This document shows, one piece after another, positions 47,950 to 57,596 of a stretch of 64,000 nucleotides of DNA (position 1 is its first letter; every line of letters begins with the position of its first letter). The notes below the pieces were generated by a model. It ran no database searches. It was not told the DNA's origin and saw only the letters and a program-made list of their open reading frames with translations. Both the position numbers and the translations under genes were made by a program. The stretch is from Alcaligenes faecalis (GTDB taxonomy: Bacteria; Pseudomonadota; Gammaproteobacteria; Burkholderiales; Burkholderiaceae_B), in assembly GCF_002443155.1 (NCBI RefSeq), contig NZ_CP023667.1, positions 2,418,001 through 2,482,000 on the forward strand. The letters are read 5' to 3'.

Positions 47950-48833
47950 TAATGGAAGCGACCTATACGGCTAAGTTCGCGGAAATTCATCCAGATAAAG
48001 AAGGCGCGTCCCACAATATTCTCATCGGGCACAAAGCCCCAATAACGACTGTCCAGACTATTGTCGCGATTGTCTCCCATGACGAAGTAATTGCCTTCCG
48101 GCACCACACACGAGATGCCATTGGAGAAATACTCACAGGAGTCACGATTGGGGAAGGCCACGATGGGCATCAAGCCCTGAGGCGCAGTTTTGTTCAGCAA
48201 GATGTTGTGCTGCACCTTGCCCAGCTCTTCCAGATAACGCCCAATGTAAGCGGAGCGATCCGGTTCGTAGTAATCGCCACTGCGCACTTGAGTAATGACC
48301 TGGCCATTGACCGACAGCACCTTGTCACGGTATTCCACGCGGTCGCCCGGCACGCCAACCACACGCTTGATGTAGTCCACGCTGGTATCGACGGGGTAAC
48401 GGAACACAATCACATCGCCACGCTCAGGATGCCCCAAGGGCACAACCTTGGTACCACTAACGGGCAGGCGAATGCCGTATTCGTATTTGTTCACCAGAAT
48501 CAGGTCGCCATTTTTCAGTGTGGGCAGCATGGAGCCCGACGGAATGCGAAATGGTTCGATGATGAACGAGCGCAAGACGAACACAAACAAAATGACTGGG
48601 AAGAAACTGACGCCATACTCAATCCACCACGGCATGCGGTTGGCCTGGTCATACGCTTCCTGGCGCAATTGCTGCAAGTGCTCGGGGTCTTGAGCTGCCG
48701 TTTCCGGTACCGCCTGCATCGCGGCCTGCGCACGCGCCAGTCGGCGGGAACGCAGGGAGAAACGATCCAAAAACCAGATTGCGCCGGTCAGTATCAGCAG
48801 TACAAACAAAATCAGAGCAAAATCCCAGCTCAT
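47949..48833 (-). CDS. lepB: Signal peptidase I
   Basis: Inner-membrane protease removing signal peptides of exported proteins. 294 residues. Seen: two N-terminal membrane helices, the nucleophile Ser in [14 protein letters not shown], the general base Lys in [18 protein letters not shown], and [20 protein letters not shown]. lepA-lepB-rnc-era-recO is a conserved proteobacterial operon; here it starts 64 bp after lepA and ends sharing one base with rnc. Confidence 0.97.
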   Translation of the reverse strand: MSWDFALILFVLLILTGAIWFLDRFSLRSRRLARAQAAMQAVPETAAQDPEHLQQLRQEAYDQANRMPWWIEYGVSFFPVILFVFVLRSFIIEPFRIPSGSMLPTLKNGDLILVNKYEYGIRLPVSGTKVVPLGHPERGDVIVFRYPVDTSVDYIKRVVGVPGDRVEYRDKVLSVNGQVITQVRSGDYYEPDRSAYIGRYLEELGKVQHNILLNKTAPQGLMPIVAFPNRDSCEYFSNGISCVVPEGNYFVMGDNRDNSLDSRYWGFVPDENIVGRAFFIWMNFRELSRIGRFH

Positions 48834-48897
48834 CGGTTTCCTTTAAAGAAATTAAAGCAGTCCTGGTTGTGGTCGGCTCGGGTCGCCGACCACAACA

Positions 48898-50691
48898 TTA
48901 CTTATCCTCGACCTGCAAAATTGCCAAAAAGGCTTCCTGCGGAATTTCCACGTTTCCAACTTGTTTCATCCGCTTCTTACCGGCTTTTTGCTTCTCAAGC
49001 AGTTTCTTCTTGCGAGAGATGTCACCGCCATAACACTTGGCCAACACGTTCTTGCGCAGTGCCTTGACGTTTTCGCGCGAGATCACTTCGGCGCCAATGG
49101 CGGCCTGAATCGCAATATCAAACATCTGACGCGGGATCAAGGAGCGCATCTTGGCGACCACTTCGCGTCCACGGTAACGGGCGTTGCTACGGTGCACAAT
49201 CATGGACAGGGCATCAACCCGATCACCGTTGATCAGAATATCTACCTTGACCACGTCGGCCGAACGGTATTCCTTGAACTCGTAGTCCATGGATGCATAG
49301 CCGCGCGATACGGACTTGAGTCGATCAAAGAAGTCCAGCACGATCTCGGCCAGGGGCATTTCATAGACCAGATTCACCTGACGGCCATGATAGGTCATAT
49401 TTAACTGCAAACCGCGCTTGGCTGTACACAGTGTCATGACCGGGCCCACGTATTCCTGCGGCATTAGCAGCGAAACCACAACAATAGGCTCGCGCACGTC
49501 TTCGATATGGGACACCTCCGGCATGCGGGAGGGGCTTTCAATCATCAGGACTTCGCCGTCACGACGTTCGACCTCGTACACCACCGACGGCGCGGTGGTG
49601 ATGATGTCCATGTCAAATTCACGTTCCAGACGCTCCTGGACGATTTCCATGTGCAGCAGGCCCAGGAAGCCGCAACGGAAACCGAAGCCCAGCGCCTGAG
49701 ACACTTCGGGCTCGAACATCAGGGAGGAATCGTTCAGCTTGAGCTTTTCCAGGGAATCGCGCAGTTGATCGTACTCGCTGCTTTCCACCGGGTACAAACC
49801 GGCAAACACCTGGGGCTTCACTTCCTTGAAGCCAGGCAAGGCTTTTTCAGCCGGTTTGCCAGCCAGAGTGATGGTGTCACCCACCTTGGCGTGTTCCAGC
49901 TCTTTAATGCCGGCAATGATGAAACCCACCTCGCCTGCAGACAGGTGAGGACGGTTTTCCGATTTGGGGGTGAACACACCAATGTGCTCGACCAGATGCG
50001 TGGCGCGGGTGGCCATCAACAGGATCTTTTCCTTGGGCTTGAGCACACCGTTGACGATGCGCACCAGCATGACCACGCCCACGTAGTTATCAAACCAGGA
50101 GTCAATGATCAAGGCTTGCAAGGGAGCCGTTGGATCGCCCACCGGCGCGGGCACACGGGCCACAATGGTTTCCAGGATTTCGTCGATACCCAGGCCGGTT
50201 TTTGCACTGGCGGCAATCGCCTCGCTGGCATCAATACCGATAACGTCTTCCACTTCCTGGCGGGCCGCATCCGGGTCAGCCGAAGGCAAGTCCATTTTAT
50301 TGAGCACTGGAATCACTTCCACGCCCTGATCCAAAGCGGTGTAGCAGTTGGCCACGGTTTGCGCTTCCACACCTTGGGAAGCATCCACGACCAGCAAGGC
50401 ACCTTCACAGGCCGACAAGGAGCGGCTGACCTCGTAGGAGAAGTCGACGTGGCCGGGGGTGTCGATCAGGTTCAGGTTGTATACCTTGCCATCCTGAGCC
50501 TTGTAGTGCAAAGCAGCGGTCTGGGCCTTAATCGTAATGCCACGCTCTTTCTCGATGTCCATCGAATCCAGAACCTGGGTCGACATCTCGCGGTCGGCCA
50601 GGCCACCACAGCGTTGGATCAGGCGGTCAGCCAAGGTCGATTTGCCATGATCGATGTGGGCAATAATAGAGAAATTGCGGATGTGATCCAT
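48898..50691 (-). CDS. lepA: Elongation factor 4 (LepA)
   Basis: Ribosomal GTPase acting in translation quality and 30S assembly. 597 residues, exactly the usual length. Seen: G1 [16 protein letters not shown]2/G3 with [12 protein letters not shown] and [15 protein letters not shown]4 [11 protein letters not shown], and the LepA-specific C-terminus ending [15 protein letters not shown]. Start is the ATG at 50691 ([16 protein letters not shown]); the frame runs to 50745 without support. First gene of the lepA-to-rarD operon, just downstream of the degP terminator. Confidence 0.98.
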   Translation of the reverse strand: MDHIRNFSIIAHIDHGKSTLADRLIQRCGGLADREMSTQVLDSMDIEKERGITIKAQTAALHYKAQDGKVYNLNLIDTPGHVDFSYEVSRSLSACEGALLVVDASQGVEAQTVANCYTALDQGVEVIPVLNKMDLPSADPDAARQEVEDVIGIDASEAIAASAKTGLGIDEILETIVARVPAPVGDPTAPLQALIIDSWFDNYVGVVMLVRIVNGVLKPKEKILLMATRATHLVEHIGVFTPKSENRPHLSAGEVGFIIAGIKELEHAKVGDTITLAGKPAEKALPGFKEVKPQVFAGLYPVESSEYDQLRDSLEKLKLNDSSLMFEPEVSQALGFGFRCGFLGLLHMEIVQERLEREFDMDIITTAPSVVYEVERRDGEVLMIESPSRMPEVSHIEDVREPIVVVSLLMPQEYVGPVMTLCTAKRGLQLNMTYHGRQVNLVYEMPLAEIVLDFFDRLKSVSRGYASMDYEFKEYRSADVVKVDILINGDRVDALSMIVHRSNARYRGREVVAKMRSLIPRQMFDIAIQAAIGAEVISRENVKALRKNVLAKCYGGDISRKKKLLEKQKAGKKRMKQVGNVEIPQEAFLAILQVEDK

Positions 50692-50748
50692 AAACCCGTT
50701 AAAAAACAAAGAAAATGTTGAGGCGCAATGCCAGAGAGACGGCACAAG

Positions 50749-50773
50749 AAAGGGGCGCCCATGACGCCCCTTT
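50749..50773. terminator. Hairpin in the lepA upstream region
   Basis: Stem AAAGGGGCG / CGCCCCTTT (50749-50757 with 50765-50773), 7-nt loop. On the minus strand it is followed by CTTG, so termination is weak; it may be the lepA leader. A further small dyad CCCGTC/GACGGG lies at 50800-50817. Confidence 0.5.
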
Positions 50774-50870
50774 TCAGTCCACGCGCCGAAAACGCAAGAC
50801 CCGTCCTGTCAGACGGGCGCACGTGGAACCAGTATCCATTCAGGGCAAACTGCCCCTGCGAATAGCGGCG

Positions 50871-50897
50871 GAAAAACTCCGGCCCCAGGCCGGAGTT
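50871..50897 (-). terminator. Intrinsic terminator after degP
   Basis: Stem AACTCCGGC / GCCGGAGTT (50875-50883 with 50889-50897), 5-nt loop, then TTTTT on the minus strand. It closes the rpoE-to-degP operon 37 bp after the degP stop and separates it from lepA. Confidence 0.88.
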
Positions 50898-50934
50898 CAT
50901 CAATAGCTACCATTTTAGCCGTTTTACAGAATTT

Positions 50935-52440
50935 TTATTTCGATGGCGTAATCAATACCCACTGCGACTGGCCTTGACGCAAAACCAGCAAGGCGGCTGC
51001 TTTGGATTTATCCAAGGAAGCGACCATTTTAGCGTATTGATCCGGCGTCCCTACGTCTTTATCGTTGACGCGCAAAATAAGATCGCCTGGTTGCAGGCCA
51101 GCTTCGCTGGCAGGGGCCGTAGCCTCTGTCACCTGAACCGCACTTTCCACACCCAAACGCTTCAGATCCGCGGCAGGAACAGCCGTCACTTTCAAGCCGA
51201 AGGCATCAGCCGTGCTGGCGGCAGGACTGTCTTTCTCGTTCTTGGCGGCCGCGGCAGGGCTGCTGGAAGGCATTTCTTCGACATCAATCTTGATGGTCTG
51301 CAACTTGCCCTTGCGCCAGATTTCCAGCGTGGAGCTTTGGCCTGGCTTGGTGCCACCCACAATACGGGGCAGGTCTGTCATTTGCTCAATGGTGCGACCG
51401 TTGAACTTCAGGATCACGTCACCAGACTGGATACCGGCCTTGGCGGCAGGGCCGCCCTCTTCCACGCTGCTGACCAAGGCACCCTTGCTGTCCTTCAGGC
51501 CCAGGGCGGTCGCCACGTCATCGGCCACCGGCGTGATTTGCACACCAATACGGCCACGAGTCACCTTGCCGTCGGACTTGAGTTGCTCGACCACATTCAT
51601 GGCTTCGTCAATAGGAATGGCCAGGGAAATACCCATGAAGCCACCACTGCGCGAAATGATCTGGGAGTTCACACCCACCACTTCACCATTCAGGTTGATC
51701 AGCGGACCACCGGAGTTACCGGGGTTCACAGCCACGTCGGTCTGAATGAAAGGCAGGTAGTCGCCGGTTTCACGGTTGATGGCGCTGACGATCCCGGAGG
51801 TCACGGTGGACTCCAGACCAAACGGCGAACCAATGGCCAGGACCCACTGCCCTTTCTTGAGCTGCTTGGAGTCACCGATGACCATGGGCTTCAGGTCTTT
51901 GGCCTCGATCTTGATCAGGGCCACGTCGGTGCGCTCGTCTGTACCGATGATCTTGGCAGGATATTCCTTGCCATTGCTCAAGGTGACGAAAATACCGTTG
52001 GAATCCGCCACCACATGATTATTGGTCAGGATGTAGCCGTCAGCAGAAATAATGAAGCCCGAGCCTACTCCACGAGGAACGGTGCGTTCCTGGGGTTGCT
52101 GGCCTTCATTGCCACCACGAGGACGCTGAGGAGCCATGCCTGGTGGCATGAAATCTGGCCCAAAAAACCAGCGGAACATATCGTAAGGGTCCGAACCGGG
52201 GCCCATGGCGGGCGAACGTACCCGCACAGCCTCGGTAGTACGGATATTGACCACCCCATCCTCGGTCTTGGCAACAACGCCAGTAAAGTCGGGCAGCCCC
52301 AGCGTCGTGCTCTGGACTTGCTCGGCAGGCGCGACGGGCTGAGCCTGAGCCTGGGCCATGGGCGCAGCCGCTGCCAGCATCACGGCAGCCGTCAAAGCCG
52401 AGAGAACAGGAATACGCATTTTTTGACTCGATTTTTCCAT
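50935..52440 (-). CDS. DegP/MucD-type periplasmic serine protease
   Basis: Periplasmic protease/chaperone of the HtrA family, degrading misfolded envelope proteins. 501 residues. Seen: a signal peptide (hydrophobic core to about residue 32, ending AQAQA), a trypsin-like domain with the triad His142 in TNNHVV, Asp172 in ERTDVALI and Ser243 in PGNSGGPL, then two PDZ domains (GRIGVQITPV... and GLKVTAVPAA...). A Gly/Pro/Gln-rich loop near residues 100-120 precedes the core. Last gene of the sigma-E operon, 24 bp after rseB, matching the algU-mucA-mucB-mucD arrangement (mucD/degP). Confidence 0.95.
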   Translation of the reverse strand: MEKSSQKMRIPVLSALTAAVMLAAAAPMAQAQAQPVAPAEQVQSTTLGLPDFTGVVAKTEDGVVNIRTTEAVRVRSPAMGPGSDPYDMFRWFFGPDFMPPGMAPQRPRGGNEGQQPQERTVPRGVGSGFIISADGYILTNNHVVADSNGIFVTLSNGKEYPAKIIGTDERTDVALIKIEAKDLKPMVIGDSKQLKKGQWVLAIGSPFGLESTVTSGIVSAINRETGDYLPFIQTDVAVNPGNSGGPLINLNGEVVGVNSQIISRSGGFMGISLAIPIDEAMNVVEQLKSDGKVTRGRIGVQITPVADDVATALGLKDSKGALVSSVEEGGPAAKAGIQSGDVILKFNGRTIEQMTDLPRIVGGTKPGQSSTLEIWRKGKLQTIKIDVEEMPSSSPAAAAKNEKDSPAASTADAFGLKVTAVPAADLKRLGVESAVQVTEATAPASEAGLQPGDLILRVNDKDVGTPDQYAKMVASLDKSKAAALLVLRQGQSQWVLITPSK

Positions 52441-52464
52441 TCAAATACTCCTGGTGGACGATAG

Positions 52465-53490
52465 TCAATGTGTCCGGGATAGAGGGGTGAACTGTGTGCC
52501 TTCCAGCAACGCGCGCAAGGTCTGTACAGGAACGGCGCCGGTGCTGGTCAAAACATAATCGTTGATGCGACTGCGGTACATATTCATGGAGCCACGGTGA
52601 AAGGCTCCCAAACTGTTTTCTTCAGCTTCAGGGGTCCCTACCTTTTCCAGAAACACGGAAATGGCCGCCAGACCGTCAGACACCATCAAATGCGTGACCT
52701 GACGACCCGCACGCATGGGTCTAAGCATTTCGGAACGCAAGGTAAAACCGGCAGGCAGGGCCAGGTGCCAGCCCTGCTCGCTCAAATCAATTTTCTGCAC
52801 TTCGGGCTCGACCACTTCCCACTTGCTGGGGTTCCAGCTGGTGCGCAACTCTTGCAGATCCACCTGCTCACCAAAGGCGACCGAGGCAAAGGCAATCTGG
52901 TCCACTACCGCTTGTTGTGGGTCCAGAGTCTGCATTTTCAACAGCAGATGGTGATCGGTATCGGCACATACACGGTAGCCGTAGCGCTGATCGTCCTTGG
53001 GTACCAGTTCGATCAGATCGCATGGGCGGCCTGCCACTCGCTCACGCGATGGCAAACGGCGCATATCGTAAAAATTGGGTAATTGACTGACATCACCAAC
53101 CAGAAAACTGGGAAAGCGCTCGTTTTCACGACGCTCGATCACCACCATTTTCTTTTCGGGAATCAGGCATTGCGTCACTTCATTCTGACGCAAGAATTCT
53201 CGTGGCTCGCCGTCCAGAATCTCCAGACGCTCGCGCTCGCCAGTGCCGTCAATAATATGGACCAGCTTCATGGACTGGCTGGCCTGATCCTGGGTGTAAA
53301 TAATGACCCCGGAGTAATCCAGGTCACGCGCCGCTTTATGGACTTTCTGCAGCCAGGGAAGATCCAGCGGCTCCAGCCCGCTGGCATCCTGAGCCAGTAC
53401 AGGTGTACACAGCATCGCCAGCGAAAAGGCAAACAAACCCTTATAGAGACGCGCCAAGCCCACCTGCGACGGCATACGTACAGACCTCAT
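52465..53490 (-). CDS. rseB: Sigma-E regulatory protein RseB/MucB
   Basis: Periplasmic protein that shields the anti-sigma factor RseA and senses mislocalised LPS or lipoproteins. 341 residues. Seen: a signal peptide ending LCTPVLAQ (near residue 34), then the MucB domain with WLQKVHKAARDLDYSGVIIY, KLVHIIDGTGERERLEILDG, YDMRRLPSRERVAGRPCDLIEL and a C-terminal MucB/RseB domain (GWHLALPAGFTLRSEMLR). Its ATG overlaps the rseA stop by 4 bp. Confidence 0.93.
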   Translation of the reverse strand: MRSVRMPSQVGLARLYKGLFAFSLAMLCTPVLAQDASGLEPLDLPWLQKVHKAARDLDYSGVIIYTQDQASQSMKLVHIIDGTGERERLEILDGEPREFLRQNEVTQCLIPEKKMVVIERRENERFPSFLVGDVSQLPNFYDMRRLPSRERVAGRPCDLIELVPKDDQRYGYRVCADTDHHLLLKMQTLDPQQAVVDQIAFASVAFGEQVDLQELRTSWNPSKWEVVEPEVQKIDLSEQGWHLALPAGFTLRSEMLRPMRAGRQVTHLMVSDGLAAISVFLEKVGTPEAEENSLGAFHRGSMNMYRSRINDYVLTSTGAVPVQTLRALLEGTQFTPLSRTH

Positions 53491-53981
53491 TGACCCAGGG
53501 CTCCACTTTCAAAGGAAACATGGCGTACCGGACCGGTACCAACAAAGTCGCGGTGCAAATCCGCGTAATCATTCCAGAGCTGATCGTCCTGGGCGCTGGC
53601 CACCAGCGTGCCAGGAACCGAAGTCACGCCCATGTACGGCAAACCCACCCACAAGGCGGCCGCCACGGCGGCCACCACGGCCAGTCCGCTGACGCCGTAG
53701 CGCTGCACCAAGGGCCGCTTCATGGCATTGGGGGCGAGCACCGTCGGCTCTTCGTCAATCGCTTTGGACAGACGCGCGTAAAAGCGATCCGAGGTGCGGA
53801 TCGCCAATGCGTCGGTACGCATGACGTCACCAATCAAATGGTAGGTATCCCAGACTTGACGCCCGTAGGGGGAGTCCAGTTCTTCGGGGCGTATTTCAGC
53901 CTCGCCATCCACCCAAGAGGACACGGCGGCCTCCCAGGCATTCAGTTGATCTTCATCGGAATGGGATTTCAGGGCTTGCAT
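53487..53981 (-). CDS. rseA: Anti-sigma-E factor RseA/MucA
   Basis: Inner-membrane anti-sigma factor holding RpoE. 164 residues. Seen: an N-terminal cytoplasmic sigma-binding domain (NAWEAAVSSWVDGEAEI, QVWDTYHLIGDVMRTD, DRFYARLSKAIDEEP), one membrane helix (GLAVVAAVAAALWVGLPYMG) and a short periplasmic tail, shorter than in E. coli RseA (216). The tail ends about 50 residues after the helix. AAGGA gives best spacing to the ATG at 53981; another ATG is at 53984. Follows rpoE. Confidence 0.92.
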   Translation of the reverse strand: MQALKSHSDEDQLNAWEAAVSSWVDGEAEIRPEELDSPYGRQVWDTYHLIGDVMRTDALAIRTSDRFYARLSKAIDEEPTVLAPNAMKRPLVQRYGVSGLAVVAAVAAALWVGLPYMGVTSVPGTLVASAQDDQLWNDYADLHRDFVGTGPVRHVSFESGALGQ

Positions 53982-53990
53982 CATCAATCC

Positions 53991-54593
53991 TTACCACCGT
54001 CGTTCACTATCTTCACCATCCAGGATGGGACGCAATTGCGCTGCAATGGCGTCCCGGGCCCGAAAGATGCGTGAGCGCACAGTTCCTATAGGGCAGTCCA
54101 TGGTCTGAGCAATATCTTCGTAGCTCATACCTTCAATTTCACGTAACACAATAGCCGTCCGCAACTCTTCTGGCAGCGCCTGTATTGCTGTATTTACAGT
54201 TTCTGCAATCTGGCGGCTGACCATCATGGATTCCGGCGTGCTTATATCGCTTAGGTTGTCGATTCGGTCAAAAGTTTCACCTTCTTCGGTTTCGACGTTC
54301 TGTAATGTGTTGGGACGTCGCGCGGCCGAGGCTTGCCAATTACGGGCTGTATTGATCGCAATGCGGTACAGCCAGGTGTAAAAAGCACTCTCGCCCCGGA
54401 ACTGGGGAAGAGCTCGGTACGCTTTGATGAAGGTTTCCTGAGCCACGTCCTCGACTTCGGACGGGTCACGCACCATGCGGCTGAGCAGACGCATGATCTT
54501 GCGCTGGTACTTCAGTACCAGCAGGTCAAAGGCTCGCTTATCCCCACGCTGAACACGTGCAACTAGTTCGGCATCGGTATCGCGTTCACTCAT
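53991..54593 (-). CDS. rpoE: RNA polymerase sigma-E factor
   Basis: Extracytoplasmic-function sigma factor for envelope stress. 200 residues, normal. Seen: region 2 with LVARVQRGDKRAFDLLVLKYQRKIMRLLSRMV (in two halves around the turn), EVEDVAQETFIKAYRALPQFRGESAFYTWLYRIAIN, and region 4 with EELRTAIVLREIEGMSYEDIAQTMDCPIGTVRSRIFRARDAI (in two halves). First of rpoE-rseA-rseB-degP; its ATG shares one base with the stop of the upstream YgfX-like gene. An autoregulated sigma-E promoter is expected upstream but I could not place one. Confidence 0.97.
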   Translation of the reverse strand: MSERDTDAELVARVQRGDKRAFDLLVLKYQRKIMRLLSRMVRDPSEVEDVAQETFIKAYRALPQFRGESAFYTWLYRIAINTARNWQASAARRPNTLQNVETEEGETFDRIDNLSDISTPESMMVSRQIAETVNTAIQALPEELRTAIVLREIEGMSYEDIAQTMDCPIGTVRSRIFRARDAIAAQLRPILDGEDSERRW

Positions 54594-55000
54594 TAAGAAT
54601 CCTTATTCTGAGCACGGACCTGATGGGACAGTCGGTTGGCACATAGACACAAGGCCCACCAGCCCTGCGGCGGCTGAGTATGGCGCCATACAGTGATGGT
54701 ACGACAAGCCTTGCCAGCAGAATCAAAACGCAAACGCAAGGTCATGAACCAGGCGCAACGCCAGATTTGCTCTATTTGCACGGACTCCTTTGCTGTCCCC
54801 TCGCACTGCAAGGAGTATAGCCCTGCACGATGAGCTAGTGTAGCGCGCTCATTCCATACTCGACGACTGCGAGCATACAAAAAATAAGCCCACAAAGCAC
54901 CTGCTAACAAAGCCGGGGCCCAGGGCCATTGCCAGCTATATATCGTCCAGGCCAGGCTTGAGGCGAGTAAAACATAGACAAAAACGCCCAGTCGGCGCAC
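54593..55000 (-). CDS. YgfX-like small membrane protein
   Basis: About 135 residues, two predicted membrane helices (GVFVYVLLASSLAWTIYSWQW and PALLAGALWAYFLYA) and then a soluble domain ending SAGKACRTITVWRHTQPPQGWWALCL, which resembles the YgfX/CptA-type membrane protein family by layout only. The start is uncertain: I use the GTG at 55000; the frame is open to 55129 within fabF. The last two bases of its stop form the ATG of rpoE (TAATG), so it is translationally coupled to rpoE. Function unknown. Confidence 0.5.
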   Translation of the reverse strand: MRRLGVFVYVLLASSLAWTIYSWQWPWAPALLAGALWAYFLYARSRRVWNERATLAHRAGLYSLQCEGTAKESVQIEQIWRCAWFMTLRLRFDSAGKACRTITVWRHTQPPQGWWALCLCANRLSHQVRAQNKDS

Positions 55001-55055
55001 CGGAGCCGGAGCTCCGATCGACCAGGACTGGGCGTTACGAGTGGGGCAGTCCAGC

Positions 55056-56288
55056 TTAGCGAAGACGGCGCACCACCATCGAACCGTTGGTGCCACCAAA
55101 CCCGAAGGAGTTGGACAGAGCCACATCAATCTTCATGTCACGCGCCTGATTGGCGCAGTAATCCAGGTCGCAAGCAGGATCCTGGTTGAAGATATTGATG
55201 GTTGGAGGCGAGATCTGGTTGTACACCGCCAAGGTGGTGAACACCGCTTCAATACCACCGGCAGCACCCAGCAGGTGACCCGTCATGGATTTGGTGGAGT
55301 TGACCACCAGCTTGTAAGCGTGATCGCCAAAAGCCAGTTTCAATGCTTCGGACTCGTTCACATCACCCAATGGCGTGGAAGTACCGTGTGCGTTGACGTA
55401 CTGAACTTCATCAGCGTTGATGCCACCATTGCGCAAGGCGTTCATCACGCCACGACGCGGACCGTCACGGTCTGGCGATGTGATGTGGTGAGCATCCGAG
55501 CTCATGCCGTAGCCGGAGAATTCGCCGTAAATGCGAGCGCCACGTTTTTTGGCGTGTTCGTACTCTTCCAGCACCAGCACACCAGCGCCCTCACCCAGCA
55601 CAAAGCCGTCGCGGTCCATATCCCAGGGACGCGATGCCGTTTCAGGATCGTCGTTACGGGTGGACAGAGCACGCATGGCAGCAAAACCGCCAATGCCCAG
55701 CGGGGACACGGTGGACTCGGCACCGCCGGCAATCATCACATCGGCGTCGCCATACTCGATCAAGCGAGCAGCGTCACCAATCGAGTGCAGGCCGGTTGTA
55801 CATGCCGACACGACTGCGTAGCTAGGGCCTTTCAGGCCCAGGCCGATGGACAACTGGCCGGACACCAGGTTGACCAAGGAGCCGGGTACAAAGAACGGGG
55901 AAATCCGACGTGGACCCCGTTCCAGATAATCTTTTTGGGTTTCTTCAATGCGGGGCAAACCACCAATCCCCGAACCTACGATAACGCCCACACGCTCAGC
56001 ATTGATGCTGTTGATGTCCAGGCCGCAGTCCTTCCAGGCTTGCATACCTGCCACCACGCCGTAATGGATAAAGGTATCCATCTGCTTGGCTTCTTTGGAC
56101 GAAATGTATGGTGTTAAATCAAAATCCTTGACCTCACCCGCTATCTGGGCTGTTAGGGCCGAAGGATCGAAACGGGTAATACGCCCGATGCCCGAACGCC
56201 CATTGACGATGTTATCCCACGCGGTAGGAATATCGTTGCCGACCGGGGAAACAATACCCAGCCCGGTAATCACGACACGTCGTTTCAC
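55056..56288 (-). CDS. fabF: Beta-ketoacyl-ACP synthase II
   Basis: Elongating condensing enzyme of fatty-acid synthesis, extending the acyl chain with malonyl-ACP. 410 residues, normal. Seen: VVITGLGIVSPVGNDIPTAW at the start, the nucleophile Cys in YAVVSACTTGLHSIG, the two His in VNAHGTSTPLGDVNE and KSMTGHLLGAAGGIEA, and NSFGFGGTNGSMVVRR at the end. Follows acpP, 140 bp away, with a terminator-like element between. Confidence 0.97.
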   Translation of the reverse strand: MKRRVVITGLGIVSPVGNDIPTAWDNIVNGRSGIGRITRFDPSALTAQIAGEVKDFDLTPYISSKEAKQMDTFIHYGVVAGMQAWKDCGLDINSINAERVGVIVGSGIGGLPRIEETQKDYLERGPRRISPFFVPGSLVNLVSGQLSIGLGLKGPSYAVVSACTTGLHSIGDAARLIEYGDADVMIAGGAESTVSPLGIGGFAAMRALSTRNDDPETASRPWDMDRDGFVLGEGAGVLVLEEYEHAKKRGARIYGEFSGYGMSSDAHHITSPDRDGPRRGVMNALRNGGINADEVQYVNAHGTSTPLGDVNESEALKLAFGDHAYKLVVNSTKSMTGHLLGAAGGIEAVFTTLAVYNQISPPTINIFNQDPACDLDYCANQARDMKIDVALSNSFGFGGTNGSMVVRRLR

Positions 56289-56302
56289 GGATGACTCCTA
56301 AA

Positions 56303-56383
56303 CACAAAAAAAGCGGTTTAAAGGGAATAACTGCGTCTTGCAAGCTAAAGCCGCCGGGCACAGGCTACTCTCTGGAAACCGCT
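56303..56383 (-). terminator. Terminator-like element between acpP and fabF
   Basis: AGCGGTTT / AAACCGCT (56312-56319 with 56376-56383) enclosing 56 nt, with a run of seven T on the minus strand after the second arm. The wide loop includes GCC/GGC-type pairs. It likely lowers read-through from acpP into fabF. Confidence 0.55.
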
Positions 56384-56428
56384 CTGGAGCGAGGGCGTGC
56401 ACAATGCCGCCCACCCTCTTAATTGAAC

Positions 56429-56668
56429 TTACTGCTTGCTGTGAGAATTGATGTAGTCCACAGCTTGCTGGACCGTCGTGATTTTCTCAGCTTCTTCGTC
56501 TGGTATTTCGGTTTCGAATTCGTCTTCGAGCGCCATCACGAGCTCGACCATGTCGAGCGAGTCGGCACCGAGGTCGTCGAGAAAAGAAGATTCGTTTTTG
56601 ATCTCGGCTTCGTTAACGCCAAGTTGTTCAGCGACGATCTTCTTGACGCGCTGTTCGATGCTTTCCAT
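56429..56668 (-). CDS. acpP: Acyl carrier protein
   Basis: 79-residue acidic carrier for fatty-acid intermediates. Seen: [18 protein letters not shown] and the phosphopantetheine site Ser in [16 protein letters not shown]. Start is the ATG at 56668; a longer frame to 56701 is not supported. One of the most abundant proteins in the cell, so partial termination before fabF is plausible. Confidence 0.98.
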   Translation of the reverse strand: MESIEQRVKKIVAEQLGVNEAEIKNESSFLDDLGADSLDMVELVMALEDEFETEIPDEEAEKITTVQQAVDYINSHSKQ

Positions 56669-56852
56669 GCAGATTCTCCAAGTTGGGAAAAATTCCCGCA
56701 AATTATAGCCAATCCATACTGCTAAGAGGGATAAGCTATGACAAAAAACGGCGTTCTTGTATGAGGCCCAACGTTATTCGTACAACGCCGGCTCAAGCAA
56801 TAGGCCCCAAATAATCCCGCAATTTTACCTCAGCCGGGCGCGATGCCAAGCC

Positions 56853-57596
56853 TTACATGTGCATACCACCATTCACATGGATGGTGCTGCCCGTAATATA
56901 TTGCGCTTGCGACCCGGCCAGGAAGGCTACCGCGTTGGCGATATCTTCAGCAGCACCCAGTCGTCCCAGGGGGATTTGCGACAAAATTGCCGCCGACTGC
57001 TCAGGAGTCAAAGAGCGTGTCATGTCCGTATCAATAAAGCCCGGAGCGACACAATTAACTGTAATGTTACGGCTACCGAGCTCGCGCGCCAAGGCGCGGC
57101 TCATGCCAGCCACGCCTGCTTTGGCAGCCGCGTAGTTGGCTTGACCGGGGTTGCCGCTCTCGCCCACCACCGAGGTGATGCTGATGATGCGGCCCCAGCG
57201 GGCTTTCATCATGGGGCGGATGACGGCACGTGACAGGCGGAACACGGCGCTCAGATTGGTCTGGATAACCGCATCCCAGTCCTCATCTTTCAAGCGCATG
57301 GCCAGGTTGTCACGCGTAATACCGGCATTATTGACCAGAATGTGCGGGCCACCGTCTTCTTTGCTCAAGGCAGAGATCAGTGCTTCGCAAGCAGCCGGGT
57401 CGTCCACGTTCAATACATGGCCGTAACTGCCGTTCTGATCCAGCACAGCGGAAATCGCCTGTGCACCGGACTCGGAAGTGGCGGTACCAATCACCTTGGC
57501 ACCGCGTGCCATCAATTCTTTGGCAATCGCCTGACCGATACCGCGCGATGCGCCGGTTACCAGGGCGGTCTTGCCGCTTAAATCCAATTCTTGCAT
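56853..57596 (-). CDS. fabG: 3-oxoacyl-ACP reductase
   Basis: NADPH-dependent reduction of beta-ketoacyl-ACP. 247 residues. Seen: GASRGIGQAIAKEL, NNAGITRDNLAMRL, the catalytic Ser in ISITSVVGESGNPGQ and the YAAAKAG Tyr and Lys, ending VNGGMHM. Its start abuts the fabD stop (57596/57597). It is followed 184 bp later by acpP. Confidence 0.97.
   Translation of the reverse strand: MQELDLSGKTALVTGASRGIGQAIAKELMARGAKVIGTATSESGAQAISAVLDQNGSYGHVLNVDDPAACEALISALSKEDGGPHILVNNAGITRDNLAMRLKDEDWDAVIQTNLSAVFRLSRAVIRPMMKARWGRIISITSVVGESGNPGQANYAAAKAGVAGMSRALARELGSRNITVNCVAPGFIDTDMTRSLTPEQSAAILSQIPLGRLGAAEDIANAVAFLAGSQAQYITGSTIHVNGGMHM

Noticed and set aside
54593..55129. Longer 178-residue start of the YgfX-like gene within fabF
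   Set aside because: It would overlap fabF by over 70 bp and the extra residues look like shifted-frame fabF sequence.
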